Shown here: positions 12,961-22,755 of the stretch, piece by piece
Position numbering within the stretch: the stretch's first letter is position 1
Layout of the letters: every line of letters begins with the position of its first letter
Assembly (NCBI GenBank): GCA_033439265.1
Contig: JAVTVX010000031.1
Location: 13,615,001 to 13,679,000 of the forward strand
Reading direction: 5' to 3'
Source: Dillenia suffruticosa
Taxonomy: Eukaryota > Streptophyta > Magnoliopsida > Dilleniales > Dilleniaceae
DNA length: 64,000 bases
Notes under the pieces: generated by a model
Seen by the model: the letters and a program-made list of their open reading frames with translations, nothing else
Database searches by the model: none
What the model was told of the DNA's origin: nothing
Translations under genes and position numbers: made by a program

Positions 12961-14568
12961 CGAGAGAAGCAAAAAGAGCACGAAAATGATTGAGAGGGTG
13001 CGTTTGTGCGTCTAATGGATTTAACTGGATTTGAATTTTGTTTGGTGTCCGCCTACTAAACCAAAAGAAACACTAAGAAAAAATAAATAACAATTTTGGA
13101 GGATTAAAATTTTAAAATATTTATTTGGATAAGATATTCCTCGAATTTTTGGGCCTCGTAGTTTGGAAAAAAATTAAATTACTGTTTTGACACTGGCGTT
13201 GTGGTCGGCGGGGATAATCATGATTTTCATCGAAATCTTACGCTGGTGATTTGTCTTTAATTTAATAAGATAATTTTTGTTTCATTCAAAAAAATAAAAA
13301 AATTATTTTTTTGAGAATTGGGTTTTATTCAAAAAATGGAAAAATATGATTTTGGATGATTATGCCCTTAAAAATGATTCCTTTTTTTACCTCAAATTTG
13401 AAATAATACCTTAAAAGTAATTACCATACAAACATATTTCCACATTGGTACAATATAAACACAATTTTTTCTTAGTATATTGGTACAAGATTAGAAAAAA
13501 ATTCTCACTATTTGAAAAAAAAAAAGTGAATTCTTACCTTGGGGGCATATATAATTAGAAGTGGAAATTTTAAAATTTATTTTAAAACATATCATTTATA
13601 TATCGTGATCGGATACTAAAAGATTATGAAATTGAATTTTAATTATATTTTTTAACGTTATTTTGATTATTTCAAGCAATGGATTTAAATTTTTTAAAAA
13701 TATATATTTTCAAAATTAAATGAATTAAAAAAAATTCAATTGAAATGAGTTGAATTTATTTTTTATCTATTTCTAAGAAAAAAATAGAGACAACCCTTAT
13801 TATGCGAGTTTTTCCTTATAGTGTTGAGTGATATATTTGGACTAAAAAATAAGTAAAGTTTATTCTATACATTGTATATTTCTTTTTTATATTGAGAAAG
13901 ACTATTTTTACCTTTTCTTTTACCATAAATTCTTTCTAAAGTTTCACAATGCATCCATAAATTATTTTTCTTTAATTGTGTAAAATTATGTGAAAATAAA
14001 TAATTATTGACTAATACCCAATTGTATACGGAGAAAATAGATATAAAAAAAGATTTGTATCTAAAAACCCAATTCAACTCAAATCAGATTTAGTCATTCA
14101 ACATAATTATTGAATTTTGTGATTTATGAAAAAATAATTATCGGATGAAATTAGAATTTAATCATATTGATGAAATTTTATATTTAGAAAATTAGCTAAA
14201 ATTAAAATAAAAAGGTCATAAATGGGAGATGGAAGGTGTCAATCATTGATTAAAAGTATTTGTACCAAAAGATGCACTTAATTATAGATTAAGTGAATTA
14301 TTGCCCCCACAAGCAAATTCAATGTGAAAGGGCCAATTTATTAATTAATTGGCTATTAACTCATTTTTGGTAAAATGTCATTTTCTCCCATTTCCAACAT
14401 ATTGTAGATATATTGATTTTAGTAGAGGCATTTATGAAGCAATTAATTATAAAGTGTGATAAAAGATTTTTCTTCTTTCCTTTTGTTTTTTTTTTTCATG
14501 GGGTTTGGAAGGAAATTTGGCAAGATTAATCTTAATTAATCACCTTGTCGCCTTATGCATTGAAACTT

Positions 14569-14846
14569 CTCAATACTAATATTTCACAATTTTTATAATA
14601 TTTTTTAATTTTAAAATATTTTATCACGCTAAATGAATTAATATTTATATAAAATATTTTATAATTTTTGTATTTACATTTTTTTCATATTTAATAAATT
14701 ATTTATTTATTTATAATTTTTATTTTTATATTATTTTTCTTATGATTAATAATTATATATTTAATTATTTTAGATTTTTATTATAAAATATGACTATTCC
14801 AATATTTTCATAAAATAATTAATATTTACATAAAAATCTTATATTA
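14569..14846 (+). repeat. Dispersed AT-rich repeat, copy 1
   Basis: This stretch begins CTCAATACTAAT, passes through TATTATTTTTCTTA and ATTAATAATTATATATTT, and ends AATATTTACATAAAAAT. It matches 61178-61420 in the same order and orientation, with scattered differences. It is probably a non-autonomous transposon relic; I see no terminal inverted repeats or target duplication, so the class is unknown. Confidence 0.7.
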
Positions 14847-14848
14847 TA

Positions 14849-14850
<2 letters not shown>

Positions 14851-14891
<41 letters not shown>
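14851..14891. repeat. (TA)n(CA)n microsatellite
   Basis: About 15 TA units followed by about 5 CA units, directly after the dispersed AT-rich repeat. Confidence 0.9.
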
Positions 14892-14892
<1 letters not shown>

Positions 14893-17330
14893 AATTTATC
14901 AATGTTTTCATTTTCCTTATTATTATAAAGTATCATTTCACCGTCTTATTGTATATTTGTTTTCATTTTCTAACGGTTTTGACTTACTCTATCTTATATT
15001 TTTTATATTTACTAACACTTTTGACTTACTCTATCTTTTTCTATCCCTTAGGATATTAAAAAAAGATTAGATCTTACTAAACCAATTTACCTTTGGTTAA
15101 AACAATATTTATATGCAAAGGAGATTTGTTCCTCAATGCAATCAAGGCCACAATTCCCTTTTCATCGAAAAAGGTTCAATCACAAAGGACCCACGGTGTT
15201 TGGTTTGAATGATTTAGATGGCTAGCAAACCTTTAGGCAATTCAATGCTGCTCATTATGTTATTATTCATGGGAATATGCCAAGTACCATGCTTTCTAAT
15301 GGTGCTCAAGTGCCTTAAGAAAATATATTTTTAGGGCAAAATTTAAATGGACAACACTTGGTGTGCACTTGTTAGGTATATTGTGTAGATGTTGCGATGT
15401 AATTAAAATTTTGAGATAATTAAACATACATATATATATATATTAAAAAAATTCCTTTGCTACTCTCCTCCAAACTAAGCTTTTATTATATAAAACACTC
15501 GTTGAATTAATATATTTAATATATCTGAATTTCAAAATACACACGATTAACTTTTTTCATCATGTGATGGAAAAATCGGCAAAGTTTAGATGTTAAATTT
15601 ATGCCTATGTCAAACAATGGCTTTCAAAATGAATTTTGGACTTCAAATTTCAAAATTAAAGAAGGCATACGGAAGAGATTTATGGAAAATCACAAGTGGC
15701 CTCAAAGTTTCCTACCAAGGATGATTCGAAAAATACACTAGTCTGACCCGTAATGGAAAAATGTTTCCAGCGGGTAGGTGGATCACATAGTCATCTCCTA
15801 CTAGACGGTACAAGTTAATCATTGATTGTTCCCCTAAACATAGATTGTTCGGTGTAAAGAAGTACTGGGCGCGTCGGGAGTGGAGATTTAGCTAGGGATG
15901 AGTATAGATTATGGGTCAAAAGTTTTATAGGGAATTTGGGGATCTCCGATCCTTTCTCCACAAAGTTGTGGGTAGTGTTTGAGAGGGACTGTTTCCTCTA
16001 ATATGGGCTAAGTTATCTCCATCAATGATAGTCAGATTCAATGGAGTTGCTATAAGCACTCTCTGATAGAGTGTCTCCGTACCACCTCGCCAATCATATC
16101 ATTTGAGATTGCCAATTTTTAATGAGATGAGTTAAAATTCAATCTGTTCAATTCATTACATAAGACGGTGATAATTGTATTCTCAACGAAATAGCTTAAT
16201 GATCACAATTATTTCTCTTAATACCGTAATTCAAGATTCGAATATGTAACAAAAAAAATGTAATAATTGTATGGATATACTTGCTTGATTTGGCGATTCA
16301 ATTTCTACTGGAATGCATGAGCTGTGGTTCCTCCTGGTGAGGCCTATCAAGCCTTATCACATGATTTTTGAGATTTAGTTTGTCTTAGAAGTTAGTATCT
16401 CCGCATCCTTGTAACCCCCCCCCCCTCCAAAAAAGGGAAAAATGTTTCCATAGAAAATCCCTTTTCCTAAAATTAACATTCTCAACAATATGGAACCCCA
16501 AGTAATGCAACATACCCTAATGGGTAATGGTGCTTTTGGCTGATGGGCAATTTCTAGTTTAAGCTAGCAACAAAATTTAGTGGCCAAAATCCAAGAAAGT
16601 TTCATAAAATGGCATCCTTAAGCCAATTCCTTGTTTTCCTTTTCAACAATGATAGTAACTTTAATTTTTCATGTCAATAATTTTATCAAATTGTCATCAT
16701 AATTTATAAATTTATGCTTTATGCAAGGACAAACAAAGTTATTTAAATATAACTATAAAAAATAAAAATATTAAATATTTATAAAATAATTTTTTTCATC
16801 AATTAAATTAGAGATTGTTTATTAAAAATAATAATAGAAAATTCAAAGGAATTAAGTATTTATAAGTATTTTATTTAAATATATTTTGATCCATTTATAA
16901 TATAAATTAATTTTCCTTTTATTGAACACATTCTCAATGATTGATCTCCATGAATAACAGAGAGAGTAAGGCACCCAATGGTCATTGAATGGCGAATGGC
17001 TATGGCCGATGGCATTTAAATTTGGAAAGACAAAAATTTCGGGATTATTGTATTGTACGAGGGAGTTGTGACTGTTAAAATATCCCCTGGACAGGGCAAA
17101 TATCAAATGAAGCATAATCACCTCTTCAAGACTGGGGCCAAAGGGTTAGTAAGAGGAGTTGCGTCCACATCAATGAAATGTTATCTCTAGCTGTGGCTGA
17201 CATCCCTCTGGGCATTAAAAGTCTTGTCGTCCAAAAGCATCCCTCTGCTGGAGAATGAAAGAGAAGAGAGAGAAGAGATAAAAGGCATCATTTTTGGAGT
17301 TCATGATGAAGTACCTTCTTGCACAGTGAA

Positions 17331-17528
17331 GTAACCGGGCCGGGCCGGGCCGGGCCCGGGCCGGTTCAATGACGGTTCAAGGAACCGCGGGCCGGGCCGG
17401 CAGCGGTTCCTAGGCCAGACCGGGCCGTGCCGGGCCGGTTCCAATTTTTTTCCTTGTGGAACCGGCCCGGCCCGCTGAACCGGAACCGGCGGTTCCTGGC
17501 CGGGCCGGTTCAGGGCCGGGCCCGGTTC

Positions 17529-17530
<2 letters not shown>
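17331..17530. repeat. GC-rich subterminal array, left end of hAT element
   Basis: A dense run of CCGGGCCGG and GAACCGG words on both strands, in sharp contrast to the AT-rich surroundings. It is followed by a poly-T run at about 17530-17565. Subterminal repeats in hAT elements such as Ac are transposase binding sites, so that role is likely here by analogy. Confidence 0.85.
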
Positions 17531-17565
<35 letters not shown>

Positions 17566-17880
17566 CTTTCTATTGCGTTTTTCTAAATTTTTTTCTAACT
17601 ATATTTTTTAATTCCATTTTAATTTTATAACTCCATTTTTTTTTACTTTGTTTTTTTTTAATTAACTTTTGATAATTCACTTGTAATTAAAAATTAGAGA
17701 CACAAGATTTTTAGAGTGGTTCCACCGAATTCGGTGTACGTCCACTACCAAGCTCATCACTTGGATTTTTAAATCCACTATTTTTTTTTACATTATTTTG
17801 ATAATTACATCACTTTGATTTTTTTTTTCTATTTAAAATGACTTGTAAACAAAAGGAAAATATTAATATTATTATTATTA

Positions 17881-19905
17881 TTATTCTTCTTCTTCTTCTT
17901 CTTCAACTTCTTGTTCATCATCTTCCGAGGCTTTGATAATTCCTTGCATTCTTTTTTCTGCATCCTTCCAATCTTTAATGCATATTAAAGCTTCTAAAGT
18001 GTCGTCCGCTAAATTTGTACGTTTTTCGGTTAACACTCGACCACCTGCACTAAAAGCACTTTCGGATGGTACTGTAGATACCGGAGGGGTTAGTACATCT
18101 TTAGCCACTTGGGCCAAAATTGGATAATATGATGCATTATTTTTCCACCAACCTAATATATCATATAAATCTACATCATCAAAACCTTCTAATCTAGGTG
18201 TTTGTTTATATAAAAGTAATTCATTAAATGATGATGAAGAAGTTCTTTGTTTTTTTCCTAACATGTGTAAGGGATTAAATGAAAATGAAGATGATTGAAT
18301 ACTATTACTACTACTACTAGCTATATTATTAGTATTTAAATTATTACTTTCCTTTTCATATAATTCAAATATTGATTGTAAAGTATGAGATGTTTGTTGT
18401 TTTAAAAAATGTGGGTTAATAGACATTTCAGATGGAAAAGCTTGTGCAAAACAATCTATTAACATTTCAGCACCTTCAACCTTAACACGTGGATCTAATG
18501 CACTTGCAACTAAATATAAAATTGGAATTTCTTCATAATATTTTAAAAATTTTGTTTTCATTGAAAGAACAATTTCACCAAATCTTTCTTCATTTTCAAA
18601 TTGATTAAATACATAAATAATTTTACAAAGATTTGGTAGCATTAAATGAGTGGTTGGATAATAATATCCAGAAAATAATTTTGTACATAAATAAAAAATT
18701 TCCAATAATTTTGTAAGTGTAGACGCAAATTCAAAAGCGGTATTATCAATAAAACCATATTCGTAATTTGAATTTGCAAATTCAATTAAAATATTTTGAA
18801 AAGGAAGAACACCTTGTAACATGTCATATGTTGAATTCCACCTAGTGTCACATTCCATTTTAAATTTTTTATATTTTTTGTTATGTAAAATACATAATTG
18901 TCTCATTTCTTGAGTTTTTACAGCAGAATTTCTTATTTGATGAATTAAATCGCGAATAGGTTGTAAAAATAGTTCTCCCATTGCTAAACCATCCTTAACA
19001 CATAAATTAATTATATGACATGCACATCTAACATGAAAAAAAGCTCCATTTAAAATTGTTTTTAAAGAATTTTTTAAACTATTAACCGCAGTAGTATTAG
19101 CCGAAGCATTATCAAAAGAAATTGAAAAAATTCTATCACTTATTCCATAATCATAAACAACATTTGAAATTATTCTAGCTATATGTGCACCAGAATGTGG
19201 AAATTCCCAACGTTGAAAAGCTAAAATTCTTTTTTGTAAAGACCATGAATTATTTATCCAATGACATGTTACTACAATATAATATTCTTTTTTATGCTCA
19301 CTTTTCCAACTATCCGAAGTTAATGAAAATTTACATTGACTAGTCATAAATTCTGTAAGTATACCATTTTTTAATTCCTGATATCTATCTAATGATCTCC
19401 TCCTACCGGATTTTTTACTACTTTTTTTATAACCGGGTTGTAAATATTTTTGGACATATTCTTCAAATACAGGACATGCAACTATACTAAGTGGTAATTC
19501 TTTTCTTGCTAGCCATTCTATTTGTCCAATTTTTTCTTTATCCGAATTATATTTAAATGTACCAATTATATTACCTCCCCCCGTAGAAATTTGTGTTTGT
19601 TTTGTTTGTGGTAATTTATCTGGATGATTATTAATTAAGTGTCTCTTAAGTGTGCCTACCCCCCAACCTTTTAAAAATTTATATTTTTGATGACAAATTT
19701 TACAAATTGCTTTTTGTTCATCATTTTTTCTTTCAAAAAATGTCCATATATTAAAATCATTTTTTTTAGTTTGTGTTGTGTTAGATTCAGTGTTACTAGG
19801 TTCGGTTTCTTCCAAAAAAGTTTCAATATCTATATGATCGGGAATTTCAAAAAATGGAGGAAGAGGAGATTGTTGAGAAGATTGTGAAGAGTGTGTTCCG
19901 GCCAT
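17881..19905 (-). CDS. hAT transposase (BED zinc finger, RNase H-like, hATC dimerisation)
   Basis: A 674-aa frame without interruption. The start is taken at MAGTHSSQSS (19905) because it begins the recognisable part. The frame stays open for 60 codons further upstream, but that part is a low-complexity Phe/Leu/Lys-rich stretch. A BED zinc finger lies at about residues 51-97 (CKICHQKYKFLKG, then HLINNHPDK). The RNase H-like catalytic domain shows the D of LTSDSWKS, the D of SFDNASANTT and the CDTRWNSTYDML motif. The C-terminal hATC region includes LGWWKNNASYYPILAQVAKD and STVPSESAFSAGGRVLTEKR, whose SES glutamate fits the third acidic residue. The protein ends in an acidic Glu run. It cuts and pastes the element and belongs to the RICESLEEPER/Ac-like hAT group. 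It appears functional by eye. Confidence 0.93.
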   Translation of the reverse strand: MAGTHSSQSSQQSPLPPFFEIPDHIDIETFLEETEPSNTESNTTQTKKNDFNIWTFFERKNDEQKAICKICHQKYKFLKGWGVGTLKRHLINNHPDKLPQTKQTQISTGGGNIIGTFKYNSDKEKIGQIEWLARKELPLSIVACPVFEEYVQKYLQPGYKKSSKKSGRRRSLDRYQELKNGILTEFMTSQCKFSLTSDSWKSEHKKEYYIVVTCHWINNSWSLQKRILAFQRWEFPHSGAHIARIISNVVYDYGISDRIFSISFDNASANTTAVNSLKNSLKTILNGAFFHVRCACHIINLCVKDGLAMGELFLQPIRDLIHQIRNSAVKTQEMRQLCILHNKKYKKFKMECDTRWNSTYDMLQGVLPFQNILIEFANSNYEYGFIDNTAFEFASTLTKLLEIFYLCTKLFSGYYYPTTHLMLPNLCKIIYVFNQFENEERFGEIVLSMKTKFLKYYEEIPILYLVASALDPRVKVEGAEMLIDCFAQAFPSEMSINPHFLKQQTSHTLQSIFELYEKESNNLNTNNIASSSSNSIQSSSFSFNPLHMLGKKQRTSSSSFNELLLYKQTPRLEGFDDVDLYDILGWWKNNASYYPILAQVAKDVLTPPVSTVPSESAFSAGGRVLTEKRTNLADDTLEALICIKDWKDAEKRMQGIIKASEDDEQEVEEEEEEE

Positions 19906-20150
19906 TTTATAAAAAAAAATTAAGATTAAAATTTTTAAAATAATATATACGATAAAATTTTTTAAAGGAAATTTAAAATTAAATTTTTTAAAAAGATAAT
20001 ACAAATGTAATGCAAATGCAAAAAAATAAATATGCAAAAAATAAAAAAATACCGATTTGACGAATACCGCAGTTGTTTTTCGCAAAATCTTGAATGAGCT
20101 CCCAACCTTGAAATCTTCTCAAATCTTGATTAATGTAGATAATGGGGTAT

Positions 20151-20545
20151 AAGGTGATGAAATGGTGTAAATTTTGATGGAAATGGTGTAGAATTTAATG
20201 GAAATGGTAAAAAAATTGGTGTAGGTAATGTGGTATAAAAGAATAGAAATGGTGTAGAAATTGGTGGAAATGTAAATAATTGTGGAAATGTAGATAATGG
20301 AGAAAATGAAAATGGTGTATAAGGTGATGAAATAGTGTAAATTTTGATGGAAATGGTGTAGAATTTAATGGAAATAGTAAAAAAAATGGTGTAGGTAATG
20401 TGGTATAAGAGAATAGAAATGGTGTAAAAATTGATGGAAATGTAAATAATTGTGGAAATGTAGATAATGGAGAAAATGAAAATGGTGTATAAGGTGATGA
20501 AATGGTGTAAAAATTGATGGAAATGGTGTAGATAATAGTGTAGGA
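20151..20545. repeat. 170-bp tandem repeat in the hAT leader
   Basis: The phrase AAGGTGATGAAATGGTGTAA (third base variants occur) recurs at 20151, 20321 and 20491, an exact 170-bp period with two full copies and part of a third. Each unit is itself made of short GAAATGGTGTA-like words. The decayed copy has related repeats at about 40480-40760. The multi-frame Phe/His/Tyr/Thr-rich open frames here come from this repetition and are not genes. Confidence 0.85.
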
Positions 20546-20802
20546 AATGATGGAAATGATATAAAAAATGGTAATACAAAGGAAATAATAATGAGAGAAT
20601 ATAGTAATATTGAGAGAATGTAGATGTGAGAGAGAAAGAGAGATTTTGTTGTGGAAATTTTGGAAATGGGGTATAAGGTATTTATAGGAAAATTTTTTGA
20701 CCCTATGGACCAAAATAACCTCAAAAGTAGCCGTTTTATAGCTGTTGGGAGGGGTAAAATTGGAAAAAAAATTTCAAAATTCAAAAAAAAGGGGGAAATT
20801 TG

Positions 20803-21170
20803 AACCGGAACCGGCCGGGCCGGGCCGGTTCCGTGCCGGGCCGGGCCGGTTCCGGGCCTGAACCGGCGGTTCCAGCAGGTTCAGGTCCGGTTCCGTGCCG
20901 GTTCCGGGCCCGGGCCCGGGCCGGTTCCGTGCCGGTTCCGTGCCGGTTCCGGGCCCGGGCCGGTTCCGGTTCCGGGCCGGTTCGGTCCGGTTCGCTTTTC
21001 CAAACCGGGCCGGTTCCGGGCCGGTTCCCGGTTCAATTTTTTTTTGAACCGGCCCGGCCCGCTACAGGAAACGGTTCCGGGCCGGGCCGGTTTTACTGTA
21101 GCCTTGGGCCGGTTCCGGTTCGGGCTTGACCCGGGCCAGCCGGGCCGGTTTTCGGGCCCAAACCGGCCCG
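20803..21170. repeat. GC-rich subterminal array, right end of hAT element
   Basis: About 370 bp of CCGGGCCGG, GGTTCCGGG and CCGGTTC words. It is longer than the left array and lies upstream of the transposase leader. It probably holds transposase binding sites, and its many CpG and CCGG sites would attract cytosine methylation; both are inferences. Confidence 0.85.
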
Positions 21171-21802
21171 GTTCCCAGTCTATTCTTGCATGAAAAAAAA
21201 AGAAAAATCAAGTATTTTTTTGTTATATTTGAATTATAATTTTTTAATAAATTATCATATAATCATATTAAATTTAATTAAATTTGATTTGAATCAAGTT
21301 AATTTTTTAAAAAATAAATTCTCCCAATATTTATTTTTATAATATACAAAATTTGAATTCTCAAATTTAAAATTTTATAATGATTTTGTGAAACGTAGCA
21401 AAGCCCTTTTCCTTTTGTTTATTAGAAGAGCAATACCTTTATAGAGAAAATGGGATTGGTGGGGTTTGAATGTTCCCCGCTGGTGAAGGATGAGCTTCTG
21501 ATACCACACTGGATTGGGTTGAAGGACGGTCGTACAATAACTGTTATTGTAACTCCTATTGATAAAATATTTTGAAAATTGCATAAAATGTATAATGCAT
21601 TATGATAAAAGAAAGCATTAATAATTTTTTTTCTCTTTTATTGGAAAATGGGCAAAACTTGTCTATTCATTCAAACCATTATATATAATGCAAACAAAAC
21701 TGCAGCCTAGGTGGTGTCCACATTAGTTCTCAACTTTTCTTAGTTTCTTAAACATACCTACGGACAATTAGCTTGATAATAAGAATACTAAACAGTTTAA
21801 CT

Positions 21803-21896
21803 AAAATTTAAATATGAATTTTGATAATAGAAAAAATTATATTAGAAAAACTCTTTCTTAAAAAGGATCCGATAGTAATTCAGATCAAATTTATCA
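21803..21896 (+). repeat. Dispersed AT-rich repeat B, copy 1
   Basis: It shares AATAGAAAAAATTAT, TTAGAAAA and GATCCGATAGTAATTCAGAT with 35350-35436, with about one difference in six. A relic of an unknown repeat family. Confidence 0.6.
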
Positions 21897-22020
21897 GAAT
21901 ATGATTTCACATACCAATTATTTCAATAAAAAAAAAAATAACACCTAGACCCATCCTAGCCCCAATAAATTCGGGATAAGAAAGGGAAGGTCAACCCCGA
22001 CCCAGTACAGGACTGGCTGA

Positions 22021-22145
22021 AGATGCCTAATGGGCTGTCAGCCATACTCACAGTCTGTTCAAGGTGCTAAGTTTTGGGCGGCCTCGATAAGGGTAAGTTT
22101 GAAAGTTGGCCCAGCATAGAGATGCCTAATGGGCTGTCAGCCATA
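22021..22145 (+). repeat. Direct repeat of about 33 bp, 90 bp apart
   Basis: AGATGCCTAATGGGCTGTCA continued by GCCATACTCACAG occurs at about 22021 and 22111. The second copy is followed by a further GCCATACTCACAG, so slippage has added a partial unit. Confidence 0.85.
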
Positions 22146-22691
22146 CTCACAGCCATACTCACAGTCGGTTCAAATTTAATCCAAATTTTAAATTTAAGAA
22201 TTAATTAAAACATTTAGTATTTTTATTCATCAAACTAATTGTCTATCCCTACTAATTTAGAATTACGTTCATCTGTTTAGTCAATTTTGACAAACAATGC
22301 AACATTTGCAATCTTCTACAAAACTTTGTTTTCCAACTCACTTCCTTTATGCCAATGAACTACAGCTTAACTTGTCTTCCTTTCTCTTTTTAAAAATCTC
22401 AAGTTCAAGCCTTTTTATATATCCAAAAGAAAAAAAATTCACTCCCTCTATATCCCCATCTTCAAACCTCAATAATTTCCAAAAAAAAAAAAAAAAATTC
22501 ACCGGAAAGCAGCCTATTCAACCGCTCAAAGCTTTTTTTTTTTGGGTACCCTTGAGTTGGTCACCATCTAATATTTGAGGGTTCGTTTTGACTAAATTTG
22601 AACCGATCGTTATAGGGTTTATTTCGCGGGAGTAGGTCTCCCAACATTGATTTTTTCTCGTTCTCATGACGAATCAAATCTGGACGTGAAA

Positions 22692-22755
22692 ATGAGACGC
22701 AACTCTCTTGATCAACTGCACTGCTCTCTTGATCAACTGCACCGCTCTCTTGATC
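22692..22755 (+). repeat. Short tandem repeat (TCTCTTGATCAACTGCAC unit)
   Basis: Units of about 24 bp beginning CTCTCTTGATCAACTGCA occur two and a half times in a row. No function is apparent. Confidence 0.75.

Larger units (their letters stand above)
12961..17315. other. Intergenic AT-rich DNA
   Basis: No coding region recognised. It contains a TA/CA microsatellite (14851-14891), a dispersed AT-rich repeat copy (14569-14846) and a poly-C tract near 16410-16425. The section from about 15100 to 16440 has a more even base composition, but its open frames are short and unlike any protein I know; it may be an unclassified transposon relic. Confidence 0.5.
17324..21182 (-). mobile_element. hAT DNA transposon, whole-looking copy
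   Basis: A 3859-bp element flanked by an exact 8-bp duplication TTCTTGCA (17316-17323 and 21183-21190), the size hAT transposases make. The left end reads CAGTGAAGTAACCGGGCC; the right end read inwards is TAGACTGGGAACCGGGCC. These are imperfect terminal inverted repeats that merge into GC-rich subterminal arrays (about 17331-17530 and 20803-21170) built from CCGGGCCGG and GGTTCCGG words. Between them are an uninterrupted minus-strand transposase, a leader with 170-bp tandem repeats and a downstream AT-rich tail. The exact target duplication and open transposase suggest a recent insertion that may still be able to move. A decayed relative lies at 40300-43517. Confidence 0.93.

Noticed and set aside
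16410-16425. Poly-C run, also at 49788-49802, 55177-55188 and 56163-56174
   Set aside because: Simple homopolymers with no surrounding motif; noted only as simple repeats.
20130-20784. Several overlapping Phe/His/Tyr/Thr-rich open frames (also at 40122-40923)
   Set aside because: They are produced by the tandem repeats of the hAT leader and lie in several frames at once.
20800-21129. Gly/Pro/Arg-rich open frame of 109 residues on the plus strand
   Set aside because: It is the translation of the CCGGGCCGG/GGTTCCGG array at the end of the hAT element, repetitive in all frames, not a gene.
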